From contig JBJMSU010000132.1 in assembly GCA_045801465.1 (NCBI GenBank), forward strand, positions 1-49,381: a stretch of DNA of 49,381 nt, written 5' to 3'. How positions within the stretch are numbered: position 1 is the stretch's first letter; each line of letters begins with the position of its first letter. The notes below the pieces were generated by a model that saw nothing but the letters and a program-made list of their open reading frames with translations, was not told where the DNA came from and did not search any database. The translations under genes and the position numbers were made by a program. The stretch comes from DATFWC01 sp045801465. Its GTDB lineage: Bacteria > Pseudomonadota > Alphaproteobacteria > Rhizobiales > Xanthobacteraceae. Below, piece by piece: positions 32,519-41,262 of this stretch.

Positions 32519-34024
32519 CTACTTCGCCGTAGCCAGCGCCGGCGCCACCGCACGCGCCGCCGAGGTGCCGGCCGTCCGGCCGAACACCGCGCCCGACATC
32601 AGGCCCGTTCCGCCCGGATAGTTGAAGTAGAACAAGCCGCCCACGAGCTCGCCCGCCGCATAGAGGCCGGGCATGGGTCTCAGATCGGTATCGAGCACCT
32701 GCGCGGTCGTGTCTACGCGCAAGCCGCCGAACGAGAACGTGACGCCGCAGGTGACCTGGTAGGCTTCGAACGGCGGCGTATCGATCGTGTTCGCCCAGTT
32801 GCTCTTGGCCGGCGTGATGCCGTTGGTGCCGCGGCCATCCTTGACATTGGGATTGAACGGCACGCTCTGATCGACCGCCGCGTTGTAGCGGGCGATCATG
32901 TCGAGAAAGCCGCGTGCATCGACGCCCTCGAGCTTCTGCGCGAGTTCCTCCAGCGTGTCGGCCTTGACCTTCGTCACCTGCTTGATGCGGTATTCGTCGC
33001 GCACGAGGTGTGACACCTTGGCGTCGAACAGCTGCCAGGCGAACTGCTGCGGCTGCTCCAGGACGGCGCGGCCGTATTTGGCATAGGTGTAGTTGCGGAA
33101 GTCGGCCCCTTCGTCGACGAAGCGCTCACCCCGCGCGTTGACCATGAGGCCCCAAGGGTAGCTGTGCTTCTGGAACTGATCGCCCACCGCAAGGTCGCCG
33201 AACTCGGGCGCGTTGCGCTCCCATTGCACGGCGTGACAGCCCGACCAATGGCCGGCCGGCGAGGCGCCGATCTCCAGCGCCATGCGAATGCCGTCGCCGG
33301 TGTTGCACCAGGTGCCGCGCACCTTGGCGAGTTCCCAGCCGGGACCGAGATAGCGGGTGCGCCACTCGGTGTTGGATTCGAAACCGCCGCAGGCGAGCAC
33401 GACGGCGCGCGCGCGAAATTCGACCAGCTCGTTGCCGCGCCGCGCCCGCACGCCGTGCACGGCGAAATCCTCGCAGACGAGGCTGAGGGCGCGGGTCTGG
33501 TGAAAGATCTCGATGCCGTTGCGGCGGCAGATGGCCTTGAGACTGTCGACGAGGCCGGGGCCGCCACCCCATGATTCCACCGTCAAGCCGCCCCAGAACT
33601 TGAACTTGCCGCCGATCTTGAATGCCTGGCGGCCATAGATCGGCACGAACCGCACCCCTTTTTGCCGCATCCAGATCATGGCGGCGAGAGAGTTGCGGAC
33701 GAGGTGCTCGACCAGGTCGGGATCGGCGCGAAACTGCGTCACCCGGAACATGTCGTCGAAGAACTGATCCTCGGTGTAGGTGCCGAAGTCGGTGTTGGCG
33801 ATTTCCTCGGCGCTCAGATCGGGCATGATCTTCTTGAGATCGTCGACTCCGTTGTAGACGCAGCGGAACGCGCCGGCCGTGAAGCGGCTGTTCCCTCCGT
33901 CCTGGTCTTCCGGCGCGCGTTCGAGCACGGCGACCCGCCCGCCGTTTTCGCGTGCTGCCAGAGCCGCGCACAGTGCGGCGTTGCCGGCGCCGACCACCAC
34001 CACATCGAAATCCATGCCCGCCAT
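32519..34024 (-). CDS. FAD-dependent tricarballylate dehydrogenase-like protein (TcuA family)
   Basis: A 501-residue flavoprotein of the fumarate reductase/succinate dehydrogenase type. The FAD motif is VVVVGAGNAALCAALAARE (residues 8-26), with GGNSRFTAGAFR, the active-site-like GLTVESWGGGPGLVDSL and the C-terminal FAD segment GLYAAGELVGGLFYFNYPGGTGLMSG. TcuA oxidises tricarballylate to cis-aconitate with a TcuB partner; no tcuB is nearby. A start at 34015 is also possible, but GAGGA lies before 34024. It is probably in an operon with eutA and is divergent from a cupin gene. The substrate is uncertain. Confidence 0.85.
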   Translation of the reverse strand: MAGMDFDVVVVGAGNAALCAALAARENGGRVAVLERAPEDQDGGNSRFTAGAFRCVYNGVDDLKKIMPDLSAEEIANTDFGTYTEDQFFDDMFRVTQFRADPDLVEHLVRNSLAAMIWMRQKGVRFVPIYGRQAFKIGGKFKFWGGLTVESWGGGPGLVDSLKAICRRNGIEIFHQTRALSLVCEDFAVHGVRARRGNELVEFRARAVVLACGGFESNTEWRTRYLGPGWELAKVRGTWCNTGDGIRMALEIGASPAGHWSGCHAVQWERNAPEFGDLAVGDQFQKHSYPWGLMVNARGERFVDEGADFRNYTYAKYGRAVLEQPQQFAWQLFDAKVSHLVRDEYRIKQVTKVKADTLEELAQKLEGVDARGFLDMIARYNAAVDQSVPFNPNVKDGRGTNGITPAKSNWANTIDTPPFEAYQVTCGVTFSFGGLRVDTTAQVLDTDLRPMPGLYAAGELVGGLFYFNYPGGTGLMSGAVFGRTAGTSAARAVAPALATAK

Positions 34025-34260
34025 TCAATCCTCGATTCAGACGCCGCTCGCGTTCAGGCGACCAGCTTTCTCGACCGCAATAGCGCTAAGATCAAATCCG
34101 CAGGCTTGGGTCAAGCCGCCCGACACCTCGTGATTGCCGGGCTCGACCCGATAGGCGCTAAGATGAGGCAACCGCGGCGTCTGGCCTCATGAGCGCACCG
34201 CTTGCACAGGCGGACGCCTGCCAATAGCGTGCTCGGCGCTCATCACAGGGGGAGAGATCG

Positions 34261-34737
34261 ATGGCATTGCAGCTGCGCAGGGTAGTGACCGGTCACGACG
34301 CCAATGGACGCGCCATGGTCAAGATCGATGAGGTTTCGAAGAACATCATGTCGAGCCGTCCCGGCGCGTCGGCGTGCGTCATCTGGAGCACGGAAGGCTT
34401 TCCGGTCGACAACACCGGCGATGCCGATACCTCGACCCGAAAAGTGGGCACGACATTGGCGAACGGCTGCGTGTTCCGCGTCGTCGAATTCGGGCCGGGA
34501 GTCTCCCCGCGCAACCATCGCACCGACTCGATCGACTTCGCCGTGGTGATGTCGGGCGAAATCGACATGCAGCTGGACGACAGCGAGGTGCATCTGAAGG
34601 CGGGCGATGTGCTCGTGCAGCGCGGCACGATTCACAACTGGGTCAATCGCGGAAGCGAACCTTGCGTGATCGCTTTTGTCCTCGTCGATGCCAAGCCGGT
34701 CACGGTGGGCGGCAAGACCCTTCACGCGGAGGGCTAG
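34261..34737 (+). CDS. Single-domain cupin protein
   Basis: A 158-residue protein. The C-terminal half is a cupin barrel: FRVVEFGPGVSPRNHRTDSIDFAVVMSGE, with a His and Glu, then LKAGDVLVQRGTIHNWVNRG with the final His. The N-terminal part (RRVVTGHDANGRAMVKIDE) is typical of small cupins beside aromatic or carboxylate catabolic genes. It is divergent from the tcuA-like gene across 236 bp. That gap contains no gene, but holds two near copies of GCGCTAAGAT (around 34084 and 34154) and a short ATGAGGC/GCCTCAT inverted repeat that could be regulatory. Confidence 0.85.
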   Translation: MALQLRRVVTGHDANGRAMVKIDEVSKNIMSSRPGASACVIWSTEGFPVDNTGDADTSTRKVGTTLANGCVFRVVEFGPGVSPRNHRTDSIDFAVVMSGEIDMQLDDSEVHLKAGDVLVQRGTIHNWVNRGSEPCVIAFVLVDAKPVTVGGKTLHAEG

Positions 34738-34756
34738 ACAGCGAACGGCGAATAGT

Positions 34757-35263
34757 GACCTCACCGAAGACCAGATTGCCAGCGATCTTAAGCTCGTGCA
34801 TGAAGTCGGGGCGGAACTGCAACCCAGCGGAATTGCGTTCGCGATCGACGATTTCGGACGCGGCTATCTGCCGATGGCACGCTTGCAGGAGCTCCCCCGA
34901 TTTTCCGAATTGAAGCTCGACCGCGGCTTCGTGGCCGGTTGCGCGGCCGACAAGGGCCATGCCGCGATCGGCAAGACCGTGATCGATCTCGCGCACAATT
35001 TCGGCAGCGAGGCCGTCGCCGTGGGGGTGGAGGATCCGGCCGACGCCAACGCGCTCGCCAAGATGGGCTGCGACATCGCGCAAGGCTATCTGTTTGCGCA
35101 GCCGATGGCGATGGAGCGTTTCCAGGCGCTGCTGCGCCAGCGTGCCGAGCAGACGAACGCGGCGGGGCGCGCCCGCAAGCCGGACGGCGACGGCCAATCG
35201 GATCGTCCCGGCAAGGCCCGCGGCAAAGAGCTGGTCAGTGTGTCCAGAGGCCCCTACGTGTGA
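34757..35263 (+). pseudogene. 5'-truncated EAL (c-di-GMP phosphodiesterase) domain remnant
   Basis: The frame encodes the C-terminal half of an EAL domain: a degenerate LTED segment, then GIAFAIDDFGRGYLPMARLQELP, LKLDRGFV, GKTVIDLAHNFGSEAVAVGVEDPADANAL and GCDIAQGYLFAQPMAMERFQALL. The first half of the domain, with the EAL motif and early metal ligands, is absent: upstream is the cupin gene. No good start codon or ribosome site is seen. The catalytic set is incomplete, so it is read as a decayed fragment. Its end overlaps the convergent NDUFS4-family gene by 29 bases. Confidence 0.65.
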
Positions 35264-35540
35264 AGGCGAAGTTGTCGGCATACGCCATCGGACGGCGCGC
35301 CGGCTCCTTGGCCTCGAATACCTGGTAAGGGATGCCGTGCCGCTCGCAATAGGTGACGGCTTCCTCCTTGGTATCGAAGAACAGGCGCAGCTGCTGCTTC
35401 ATGTCGCCTGAGCTGGTCCACCCCATCAAAGGCTCGACCACGCGCGCCTCCTCCGGCTCGTAGTCGAGCAACCACTCCTTGGTGCGCGCGGTGCCCGACT
35501 GCATCGCGTTCTTCGCCGGTTTGTAAATGCGTGCGACCAT
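35235..35540 (-). CDS. NADH:ubiquinone oxidoreductase NDUFS4-family accessory subunit
   Basis: A 101-residue protein matching the mitochondrial 18-kDa complex I subunit family found in alphaproteobacteria: ARIYKPAKNAMQSGTART, WLLDYEPEEARVVEPLMGWTSS and AVTYCERHGIPYQVFEAKEP, ending in KADNF-like YADNFAFTRRGLWTH. It is a peripheral stabilising subunit of complex I. Genes for it often stand apart from the nuo operon, as here. It supports the alphaproteobacterial assignment. Confidence 0.9.
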   Translation of the reverse strand: MVARIYKPAKNAMQSGTARTKEWLLDYEPEEARVVEPLMGWTSSGDMKQQLRLFFDTKEEAVTYCERHGIPYQVFEAKEPARRPMAYADNFAFTRRGLWTH

Positions 35541-35572
35541 GGTGGCGCCGTCCGTCTCGCCTCGAGAGCCCC

Positions 35573-35649
35573 TGGTCGGGGCAGCCGGATTTGAACCGGC
35601 GACCTGGAGTACCCAAAACTCCCGCGCTACCAGGCTGCGCTATGCCCCG
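35573..35649 (-). tRNA. tRNA-Pro (anticodon TGG)
   Basis: Read on the minus strand: acceptor CGGGGCA pairs with TGCCCCG, D arm GCGC...GCGC with AGCCTGGTA, anticodon loop with TTTGGGT (TGG), T arm GCCGG-TTCAAAT-CCGGC, discriminator A and an encoded CCA at 35575-35573. Confidence 0.94.
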
Positions 35650-35716
35650 CCGGGTAGTGCCCATTTAACGCGGGTGCCGCCTCGATACAAGGTTGAGGTT
35701 TCAGCCGCCCTCACAC

Positions 35717-35814
35717 CATGTCCCGTTCCTTTGGAGTTAGGCACATGGTCTGAAATTATTGAGTGCGCATGTTCTTGTCGGGCGAACCGGTACCCGCTTG
35801 GCCGGAACATGCGC
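35717..35814. repeat. Interspersed repeat R2, copy 2
   Basis: About 98 bases with CCCGTTCCTTTGGAGTTAG, GAAATTATTGAGTGCGCATG and GCCGGAACATGCGC. Its right end runs into the DUF192 gene stop codon (TAG on the minus strand). Confidence 0.8.
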
Positions 35815-36284
35815 TAGCGGCCGCGAAACAAGGGATGCGCAACCCGATCGCCGGCCCGGATGCCGAGCTTCTTGGCGGTGCCGGCGATGACTTCCAGCAC
35901 CGCACGCACCGGCGCGCCTGCGGCGATGACCTTGGTCGACTCCGGCTCGGCGCTCTCGGCGATGCGGTGGATGCGCCCGTCGGCGCGGATGAAGATCATG
36001 TCGAGGGAGATGTAGGTATTCTTCATCCACATCGTCACGTTCTGGTCCTGCTTGAAATCGAACAGCATGCCGCGGCCCTCCGGCAATTCGCGGCGAAACA
36101 TCAGCCCCTGCTGACGCTCCTCGTCGGTGACCGCGACTTCGACTGCAAATGTATGGACCCCGGTCCGCGACACGATCTCGAGGGTTTGCTCGGCGGCCGC
36201 GATGGCCGGCGCAACAGGTGAGAGAGCAAGGAAAACGAGGGCGGAAACGGCACGAGCCGCGCGCGCGATCGGGTGGTGCTGCAT
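35814..36284 (-). CDS. DUF192 family exported protein
   Basis: A 156-residue protein with a signal peptide (VSALVFLALSPVAPAIAAAE). DUF192 core: VEVAVTDEERQQGLMFRREL, GMLFDFKQDQNVTMWMKNTYISLDMIFI and VIAAGAPVRAVLEVIAG, ending in the beta-barrel piece LGIRAGDRV. The family is widespread and its function is unknown. The stop codon coincides with the end of repeat R2 copy 2. Confidence 0.88.
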   Translation of the reverse strand: MQHHPIARAARAVSALVFLALSPVAPAIAAAEQTLEIVSRTGVHTFAVEVAVTDEERQQGLMFRRELPEGRGMLFDFKQDQNVTMWMKNTYISLDMIFIRADGRIHRIAESAEPESTKVIAAGAPVRAVLEVIAGTAKKLGIRAGDRVAHPLFRGR

Positions 36285-36315
36285 GCGGTCTCTTACAACG
36301 GGATGGCGCGCGCAC

Positions 36316-36927
36316 TCAATGGGAGGATGCCGGCCCGACTCCCATCCCTTCCGGCCTGACCTCGGCGGCCATCAGCCCCTTGGGACCGGGGCCATAGCGC
36401 ACCAGGACGACCTGACCCGGCCGCAATTCGGTGAGGCCATACCGGCGCAAGGTCTCCATGTGCACGAAGATATCCGGCGTCCCCTCTCCGCGCGTGAGAA
36501 AGCCGAATCCGCGCAAGCGGTTGAACCATTTCACCTGAGCGCGCTCCAGACCGCTGGTCGGAGCCACCGTGACGTGGGTCCTGGCCGGCGGCATTTGCGT
36601 CGGATGCACCGCCGTCGACTCGTCCATGGAGAGGATGCGGAACGCTTGCAGACCCCGCGGGCGCTGCAGCGCCTCGCAAACGACGCGCGATCCTTCATAG
36701 GCGGTCTGAAACCCATCGCGGCGCAGGCACGTCACATGCAGCAGCACGTCGGGCAGCCCGTTGTCCGGAACGATGAACCCGTAACCTTTGGAGACGTCGA
36801 ACCATTTGATCACGCCGGTGAGCTCAATCACACTCACCGAGGTCTCGTCGGTGATGTCACCGACGGCCTCGGGCCCATGCGGAAAATCCGTTCCTTGACT
36901 TTTTGGCCCCATCCCGTCCGACGCCAT
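36316..36927 (-). CDS. Double cold-shock-domain protein
   Basis: A 203-residue protein from ATG 36927 (a TTG at 36966 would lengthen it). Two cold-shock domains are visible: the first (about 35-100) with GVIKWFDVSKGYGFIVPD and VLLHVTCLRRDG, the second (about 130-195) with AQVKWFNRLRGFGFLTRGEG and IFVHMETLRRYG. These carry RNP1 and RNP2 motifs for single-stranded nucleic acid binding. The two-domain form is typical of alphaproteobacteria and is linked to RNA chaperone roles and stress adaptation. Confidence 0.9.
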   Translation of the reverse strand: MASDGMGPKSQGTDFPHGPEAVGDITDETSVSVIELTGVIKWFDVSKGYGFIVPDNGLPDVLLHVTCLRRDGFQTAYEGSRVVCEALQRPRGLQAFRILSMDESTAVHPTQMPPARTHVTVAPTSGLERAQVKWFNRLRGFGFLTRGEGTPDIFVHMETLRRYGLTELRPGQVVLVRYGPGPKGLMAAEVRPEGMGVGPASSH

Positions 36928-37343
36928 GACGCCGTACGCCGCCGCCTTACCTGAACGTCTCTTCAAGGACGCTTCGCGAATCTCTCACCAATCAGGATAA
37001 CATTGGATGTCGGATGGCCAAGAACAAAATACGTGCAACTTCGTTCCGCCGCCGACTTTATTCACAGCGTAGTGCGGTCACGTCGTCGCCTGTCGGATCG
37101 CAGCTAAAGGCCTGTCGACACACGTTTCCGCGACGTCGGGACGGTGTGCGCGTAGAGTCGCTACCGGTTCAGGCCGCGCGCTTGCGCATCTGAATTTTCC
37201 CGACCGTGTCCTGATTGCAACGGACCAGCAGATGTTCCCGGAAACGTGTCCGATTCCTTTGGGATCGGGGACATGCTTCAGGAATCTATTAAGCGAACCA
37301 TGTTCTTTGCCGGCGAACCGTGCGAACTTCGCCGCAACATGCG
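36928..37343. other. 416-bp gap between cold-shock gene and sir2
   Basis: It holds the cold-shock promoter side and, at 37244-37344, a copy of repeat R2. The part 36967-37240 is otherwise featureless; no coding frame there looks real. A long 5' leader for the cold-shock mRNA would fit here but cannot be shown. Confidence 0.5.
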
Positions 37344-37344
37344 T
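37244..37344. repeat. Interspersed repeat R2, copy 3
   Basis: About 100 bases with CCGATTCCTTTGGGATCGG, TCTTTGCCGGCGAACCG and GCCGCAACATGCG. Its right end meets the sir2 stop (TAA), as copy 2 meets the DUF192 stop. Confidence 0.8.
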
Positions 37345-38108
37345 TAGGACACGACGAACGGCTCGAGGACGGCGCCGATGTCGTGTCGGACCACCAGATC
37401 CGCAAGGTCGTCGAACTCCGTCGGCTCCCGATTGATGATCGCGAGCCGCCCGCCGTTGCGTTTGGCCATCAGCGGAAATCCAGCCGCCGGCCACACCACC
37501 AGCGAGGAGCCGATGGCGAGAAAGAGATCGCACGCCAATGTCAGTTCCTCGGCCCGCTGCATCTCGTCCTGCGGCATGGACTGACCGAATGAGACGGTTG
37601 CGGTCTTGATGTAGCCGAGGCAGTCGGGACAATCGGGCGCGCGGCCGCCGGACCGCTCGAATGCCGCCCTCACCCAGTCGAGCTCGTAGCGCTTGGCACA
37701 CTCCAGGCAGATTGCGTAGGTGGTGTTGCCATGGAGCTCGACGACGCACTCCCGCGGAATGCCGGAAGCCTGGTGCAAGTTGTCGATATTCTGCGTGATG
37801 ACACCCGGCGACCTGCCGCTGCGAAACAGGCTGGCGAGCGCGCGGTGCCCGCGCCCCGGCTTGGCGGCGCCGAACTGATCCTGCATGGCGAAGCGGCGGC
37901 GCCAGGATTCATCGCGCGCTGCCTGGCTCGACATGAATTCATCGAAAGGTATCGGCGCGAGCTTGGTCCAGATCCCGCCCGGCGAGCGGAAATCCGGTAT
38001 CCCGCACTCGGTTGAGATTCCAGCGCCGGTAAAAGGAACGATCGTCTGTGAGGTCTCGATCAATTCGCGCATGCGATCAATCGCGGTCTGCAGGTCGGAT
38101 GCAATCAT
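37344..38108 (-). CDS. NAD-dependent protein deacylase, Sir2/CobB family
   Basis: A 254-residue sirtuin. NAD site FTGAGISTECGIPDFRSPGGIW (residues 26-47), TQNIDNLHQASG near 104, catalytic His in VVELHGNTTYAICLEC, four zinc Cys (CLEC and CPDC) and GSSLVVWPAAGFP near 202. It removes acyl groups from lysines with NAD. The R/Y pair typical of desuccinylases is not evident after SFGQSMP, so ordinary deacetylase activity is more likely. It stands alone. Confidence 0.9.
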   Translation of the reverse strand: MIASDLQTAIDRMRELIETSQTIVPFTGAGISTECGIPDFRSPGGIWTKLAPIPFDEFMSSQAARDESWRRRFAMQDQFGAAKPGRGHRALASLFRSGRSPGVITQNIDNLHQASGIPRECVVELHGNTTYAICLECAKRYELDWVRAAFERSGGRAPDCPDCLGYIKTATVSFGQSMPQDEMQRAEELTLACDLFLAIGSSLVVWPAAGFPLMAKRNGGRLAIINREPTEFDDLADLVVRHDIGAVLEPFVVS

Positions 38109-38421
38109 CTCGCGGTGCTTTGCGGCGGGCCTGGGATCGCCCTTTTAGGGGCGATCCATCACTGCACACCGGCGCAACGGAATCAAATTCGAGTGATCAG
38201 CTGGGCAAGCTCGCTCCAGGCAAACCGTCCCGACCGCAGCAAAGCATCGACACAACACAGCAAAGGCAACGCAACTCGTTCGACTCCGCGCTGCCTAAAA
38301 CTCTGTATCGGGGATCTTCAATGCCGCGACCCCGGCCACGCCGGTGCGGCGCGGCGATGGAAAGACATGAAGTGCTGGGAACGAGCGAGACAGGGTTGGC
38401 GAGCCTTACGGCCGAACGGAT
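38109..38421. other. 313-bp gap between sir2 and the H-NS-like gene
   Basis: Upstream region of sir2 and downstream region of the H-NS-like gene. Overlapping open frames exist but none has a family signature or convincing start. No repeat or hairpin of note was seen. Confidence 0.45.
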
Positions 38422-38802
38422 TTATTTCCGCTTACGCCGCGACCTCTTGGCGGCTGATCTCTTTTGCGAAGCCGCAGCTTTTGCCGGTCTGGCGATCAAG
38501 AATTCTTCGGGCTTTCTACCTTCTTTCGTGAGGGCTGTGAGCCATTTTGGCGTTGCGCCTCTGCCGGCCCAGGTTTCACCGTTCGGGCCGCGATATTTCG
38601 GGGCGACTTTTATGCCCTTTCTGGGGTGTGACCTGGTTGCGCTGGCGCGCGTCCGGCCAGAACTCCATGCCCCCCCTTCGAGACGCTGCAATTGCTTCTT
38701 CAGCTCCTGACCCTTTTGGCTGAGCATGGTTCCGATGTCATCGCGCAGCCGCAAAAGGGCATCCACACTCATGGTCCCGAGGTTGAAAGCAGTTTTTGCC
38801 AT
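38422..38802 (-). CDS. H-NS family nucleoid protein (HvrA-like)
   Basis: A 126-residue protein from ATG 38802 with GGAG upstream. The N-terminal half is a helical oligomerisation region (SVDALLRLRDDIGTMLSQKGQELKKQL). The C-terminal DNA-binding motif KYRGPNGETWAGRGATPKWL (about 72-92) is the H-NS family core with its minor-groove loop. The tail is strongly basic (KRSAAKRSRRKRK). It would bind AT-rich DNA and silence foreign genes or respond to light/oxygen as HvrA does in Rhodobacter. It is divergent from gloA. Confidence 0.9.
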   Translation of the reverse strand: MAKTAFNLGTMSVDALLRLRDDIGTMLSQKGQELKKQLQRLEGGAWSSGRTRASATRSHPRKGIKVAPKYRGPNGETWAGRGATPKWLTALTKEGRKPEEFLIARPAKAAASQKRSAAKRSRRKRK

Positions 38803-39046
38803 GTTCCACTCCAATCAAAACATATAAGTTCTTAAACCTATTCGCCGCAAACGCAAGTACGTCGACGCCGCTGGGCCGAAAAGGCAAGGTATAGGGTGAA
38901 CAAAAAAAGGCGTGCACCGCAAATCCGCCAAATGCATGTAAATACGCGGCGTCATCGTGGTTGCTGGTCTGCCGCAACGCGCCTTGCATGCTATTTTGTG
39001 CGCGCCACAACCGGTTTCCATCGAGTTCTCAATAGGGAAGGCAAAA

Positions 39047-39502
39047 ATGCGATATCTCCACACGATGCTGCGGGTCCGCAATCTTGATGACGCGCTGCAC
39101 TTCTATTGCAACTTACTCGGGCTGACGGAGGTTCGGCGCCGCGTCGATGAGAAAGGGGGCTACACGCTCGTATTTCTCGCCGCTCCCGAAGACGCACCGC
39201 TGGTTGCCGAGAGCAAGCGCAGCGGCCGCGACGCCCCGCTTGTCGAGCTGACCTACAATTGGAAGACGGAAGATTACGGGGAGGCGCGATATTTCGGTCA
39301 TCTCGCCTACGAGGTCGATGACATCTATGCCTTGTGCGAGAAGCTGATGAAGTCAGGTGTCACCATCAACCGCCCGCCGCGCGACGGCACGATGGCGTTC
39401 GTACGCTCGCCCGACAAACATTCGATCGAGCTCCTGCAAAAAGGTGCCGCGCTGCCGGCCAAGGAGCCATGGACCTCGATGCCGAACAGCGGAAACTGGT
39501 GA
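39047..39502 (+). CDS. gloA: Lactoylglutathione lyase (glyoxalase I)
   Basis: A 151-residue protein. ATG 39047 begins MRYLHTMLRVRNLD; all four metal ligands are visible: His5, Glu in PLVELTYNW (near 66), His in YFGHLAYEVDD (near 84) and Glu in KHSIELLQKG (near 132). It converts the methylglyoxal-glutathione adduct to lactoylglutathione. The size and the short loop pattern fit the Ni-type bacterial enzyme. It is followed by tRNA-Glu. Confidence 0.93.
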   Translation: MRYLHTMLRVRNLDDALHFYCNLLGLTEVRRRVDEKGGYTLVFLAAPEDAPLVAESKRSGRDAPLVELTYNWKTEDYGEARYFGHLAYEVDDIYALCEKLMKSGVTINRPPRDGTMAFVRSPDKHSIELLQKGAALPAKEPWTSMPNSGNW

Positions 39503-39564
39503 GGCAAGGCGCCCGTCGCGCTTGCCGCTGGGGCGGAAGCTTTCTATATCTCGCTTTCTTTTTC

Positions 39565-39640
39565 GCGCCCTTCGTCTAGCGGTCCAGGACGCCGCCCTTT
39601 CACGGCGGAAACACGGGTTCGATTCCCGTAGGGCGCGCCA
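39565..39640 (+). tRNA. tRNA-Glu (anticodon TTC)
   Basis: Acceptor GCGCCCT (39565-39571) pairs with AGGGCGC (39630-39636), then discriminator G and an encoded CCA. The anticodon stem CCGCC/GGCGG encloses CTTTCAC with TTC, and the T arm is ACGGG-TTCGATT-CCCGT. A complete 76-base tRNA. Confidence 0.95.
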
Positions 39641-39829
39641 GCGTTCCACCACATCCGGGTATTCGTCGGTCAAACGCCAGAGCGCGTACAGACAGCCCAT
39701 GAAATGTGTCGATTGCCTTAGCGGTCCAGCGTTGTGTTGCCGGGCAGCCCCCCCTATCTTCAGCCTGTGCCATTTTATTACGATCAGATGCGCGGCTGCG
39801 CACATGAAGCCGCGCGCGAAGGAGGCCTT

Positions 39830-40663
39830 ATGGTGCAGACGGCCGAGCAGGATACGGTTCCCGACACGATCGAGGCGACGCTCAACTATCTCCTGAATAC
39901 AGGCGAGACGCCGGTCACCCATGTGGGCATTCCCGGGGTTAGCGACGTGCGGGCGAGCGGCACCCAGGACCCGCGCCGGGTCGCCATCCGCAACGGTCGT
40001 CGCCATGCCGACCAGTTCGCTCTCGATCGCGACGGCTTCCGCTTCGTGCGTCACGACACCAAGGTCGCCGACTTCTATGACGAAGGCGAGGTGCGCCGCG
40101 TCTATTACCCGGAGATGGAAGCGTTGGTGAAGGCGCAAAGCGGGGCCTCGCGCGTGGTCGTGTTCGATCACACGCTGCGCACCGCCGACGACGAGCGCCG
40201 CGCGGCGCAGAAAATCCGCGAGGTCGTGCGCCGCGTGCACAACGACTATACCGAATGGTCGGCGCCGCAGCGCGTGCGCGACATTCTTCCCGACGAGGCC
40301 GACGCGCTCTTGCGCCGGCGCTTCGCCATCGTGCAGGTGTGGCGGCCGATCCGCCATCCGGTCGAGACGTTCCCGCTCGCCATTGCCGATGCCCGCAGCC
40401 TTGCGCCGGAGGACCTCGTCGTGTCGGAACGGCGCGCACAGAACCGCATCGGTCAGACCTATGCGATCACATATAATCCGGCACACCGCTGGTTCTGGTT
40501 TCCCCGACAGAGCCGCGACGAGGCGATCGTCTTCAAGGTCTACGACTCGCTCAAGGATGGCCGTGCCCGCTGGACCGCCCACACGGCCTTCGAGGATCCG
40601 ACCTCGCCGCCCAATGCGCGGCCGCGCGAGAGCATCGAAATCCGCACGTTCGCGTTTTTTTGA
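39830..40663 (+). CDS. CmcJ/NvfI family oxidoreductase (2-oxoglutarate/Fe(II)-type fold)
   Basis: A 277-residue protein from ATG 39830 with GGAGG upstream. Family features: VVVFDHTLRTADDE, the iron-site HxD in RRVHNDYTEWSAPQRV, VQVWRPIRHPVETFPLAIAD, HRWFWFPRQSRDEAIVFKVYDS and the C-terminal PRESIEIRTFAFF. CmcJ acts in cephamycin 7-alpha methoxylation and NvfI in fungal meroterpenoid chemistry; bacterial homologues outside such clusters are common and uncharacterised. Here it stands alone, so its substrate cannot be inferred. Confidence 0.82.
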   Translation: MVQTAEQDTVPDTIEATLNYLLNTGETPVTHVGIPGVSDVRASGTQDPRRVAIRNGRRHADQFALDRDGFRFVRHDTKVADFYDEGEVRRVYYPEMEALVKAQSGASRVVVFDHTLRTADDERRAAQKIREVVRRVHNDYTEWSAPQRVRDILPDEADALLRRRFAIVQVWRPIRHPVETFPLAIADARSLAPEDLVVSERRAQNRIGQTYAITYNPAHRWFWFPRQSRDEAIVFKVYDSLKDGRARWTAHTAFEDPTSPPNARPRESIEIRTFAFF

Positions 40664-40693
40664 CGCGACCGCCGTCGATTGTTTTGCTGATGC

Positions 40694-41086
40694 TTACGCG
40701 CTCACGTGGCCGGGCAGCGATCGTTCGGCGGCGATCAGGATGTCGAGCGCGCGCCACGGCTTCGGCATATACAAGGCGCCATCGGGAAGACGGGCGAGAT
40801 GATCGCCGGGCTCACCTGACGTTACGATCACGTTGACGTGCGGCCAATGCGTCCGCACAAGGCGTGCCAGGTCGAGGCCATCGATCAGCCCCGGCAAGCG
40901 AATGTCGACGAAGAGGAGCGCTATGCCGGATTCCAGTCTCTGCATGATCGAGAGCGCCGCTTCGGCGCTCTCGCACTCGATGACCCTCAGCTCGCTCTCC
41001 TCGAGCAATGCTGCCGCCAGGTGACGGATTTCAGCGTCATCTTCGACCACCAATGCAACGGACGCGGCACGGTCGATCTGTCCCAT
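40694..41086 (-). CDS. Single-domain response regulator
   Basis: A 130-residue receiver domain without output domain. ATG 41086 follows GGGAG. Acidic pair in ALVVEDDAEIRHLA, phosphoacceptor Asp in LLFVDIRLPGLIDGLDLA, Thr in NVIVTSGEPGD and Lys in ALYMPKPWRALDIL. Such proteins relay phosphate or act through protein contact. No histidine kinase gene is adjacent, so the partner lies elsewhere. Confidence 0.9.
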   Translation of the reverse strand: MGQIDRAASVALVVEDDAEIRHLAAALLEESELRVIECESAEAALSIMQRLESGIALLFVDIRLPGLIDGLDLARLVRTHWPHVNVIVTSGEPGDHLARLPDGALYMPKPWRALDILIAAERSLPGHVSA

Positions 41087-41262
41087 GGGCGCACTCCCTT
41101 GTCGGTTCGACGCCCCTCGTGAAGTCCCGGACGGTCGAACGATTTGCGTGTAATGGGTCCATAGCAAGGCGCAACGGCGGCGCTGTCGTGGTTGTGAACG
41201 GCTGGCGGCGACACATCCGCACCGAATGCAAGTCCGCGCCTGAGCATTTTGGGACGATCGAA

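Noticed and set aside
30809..34024. An ethanolamine-use operon
   Set aside because: Only a EutA-like reactivase is present; no ammonia-lyase, aldehyde dehydrogenase, microcompartment or cobalamin genes are seen.
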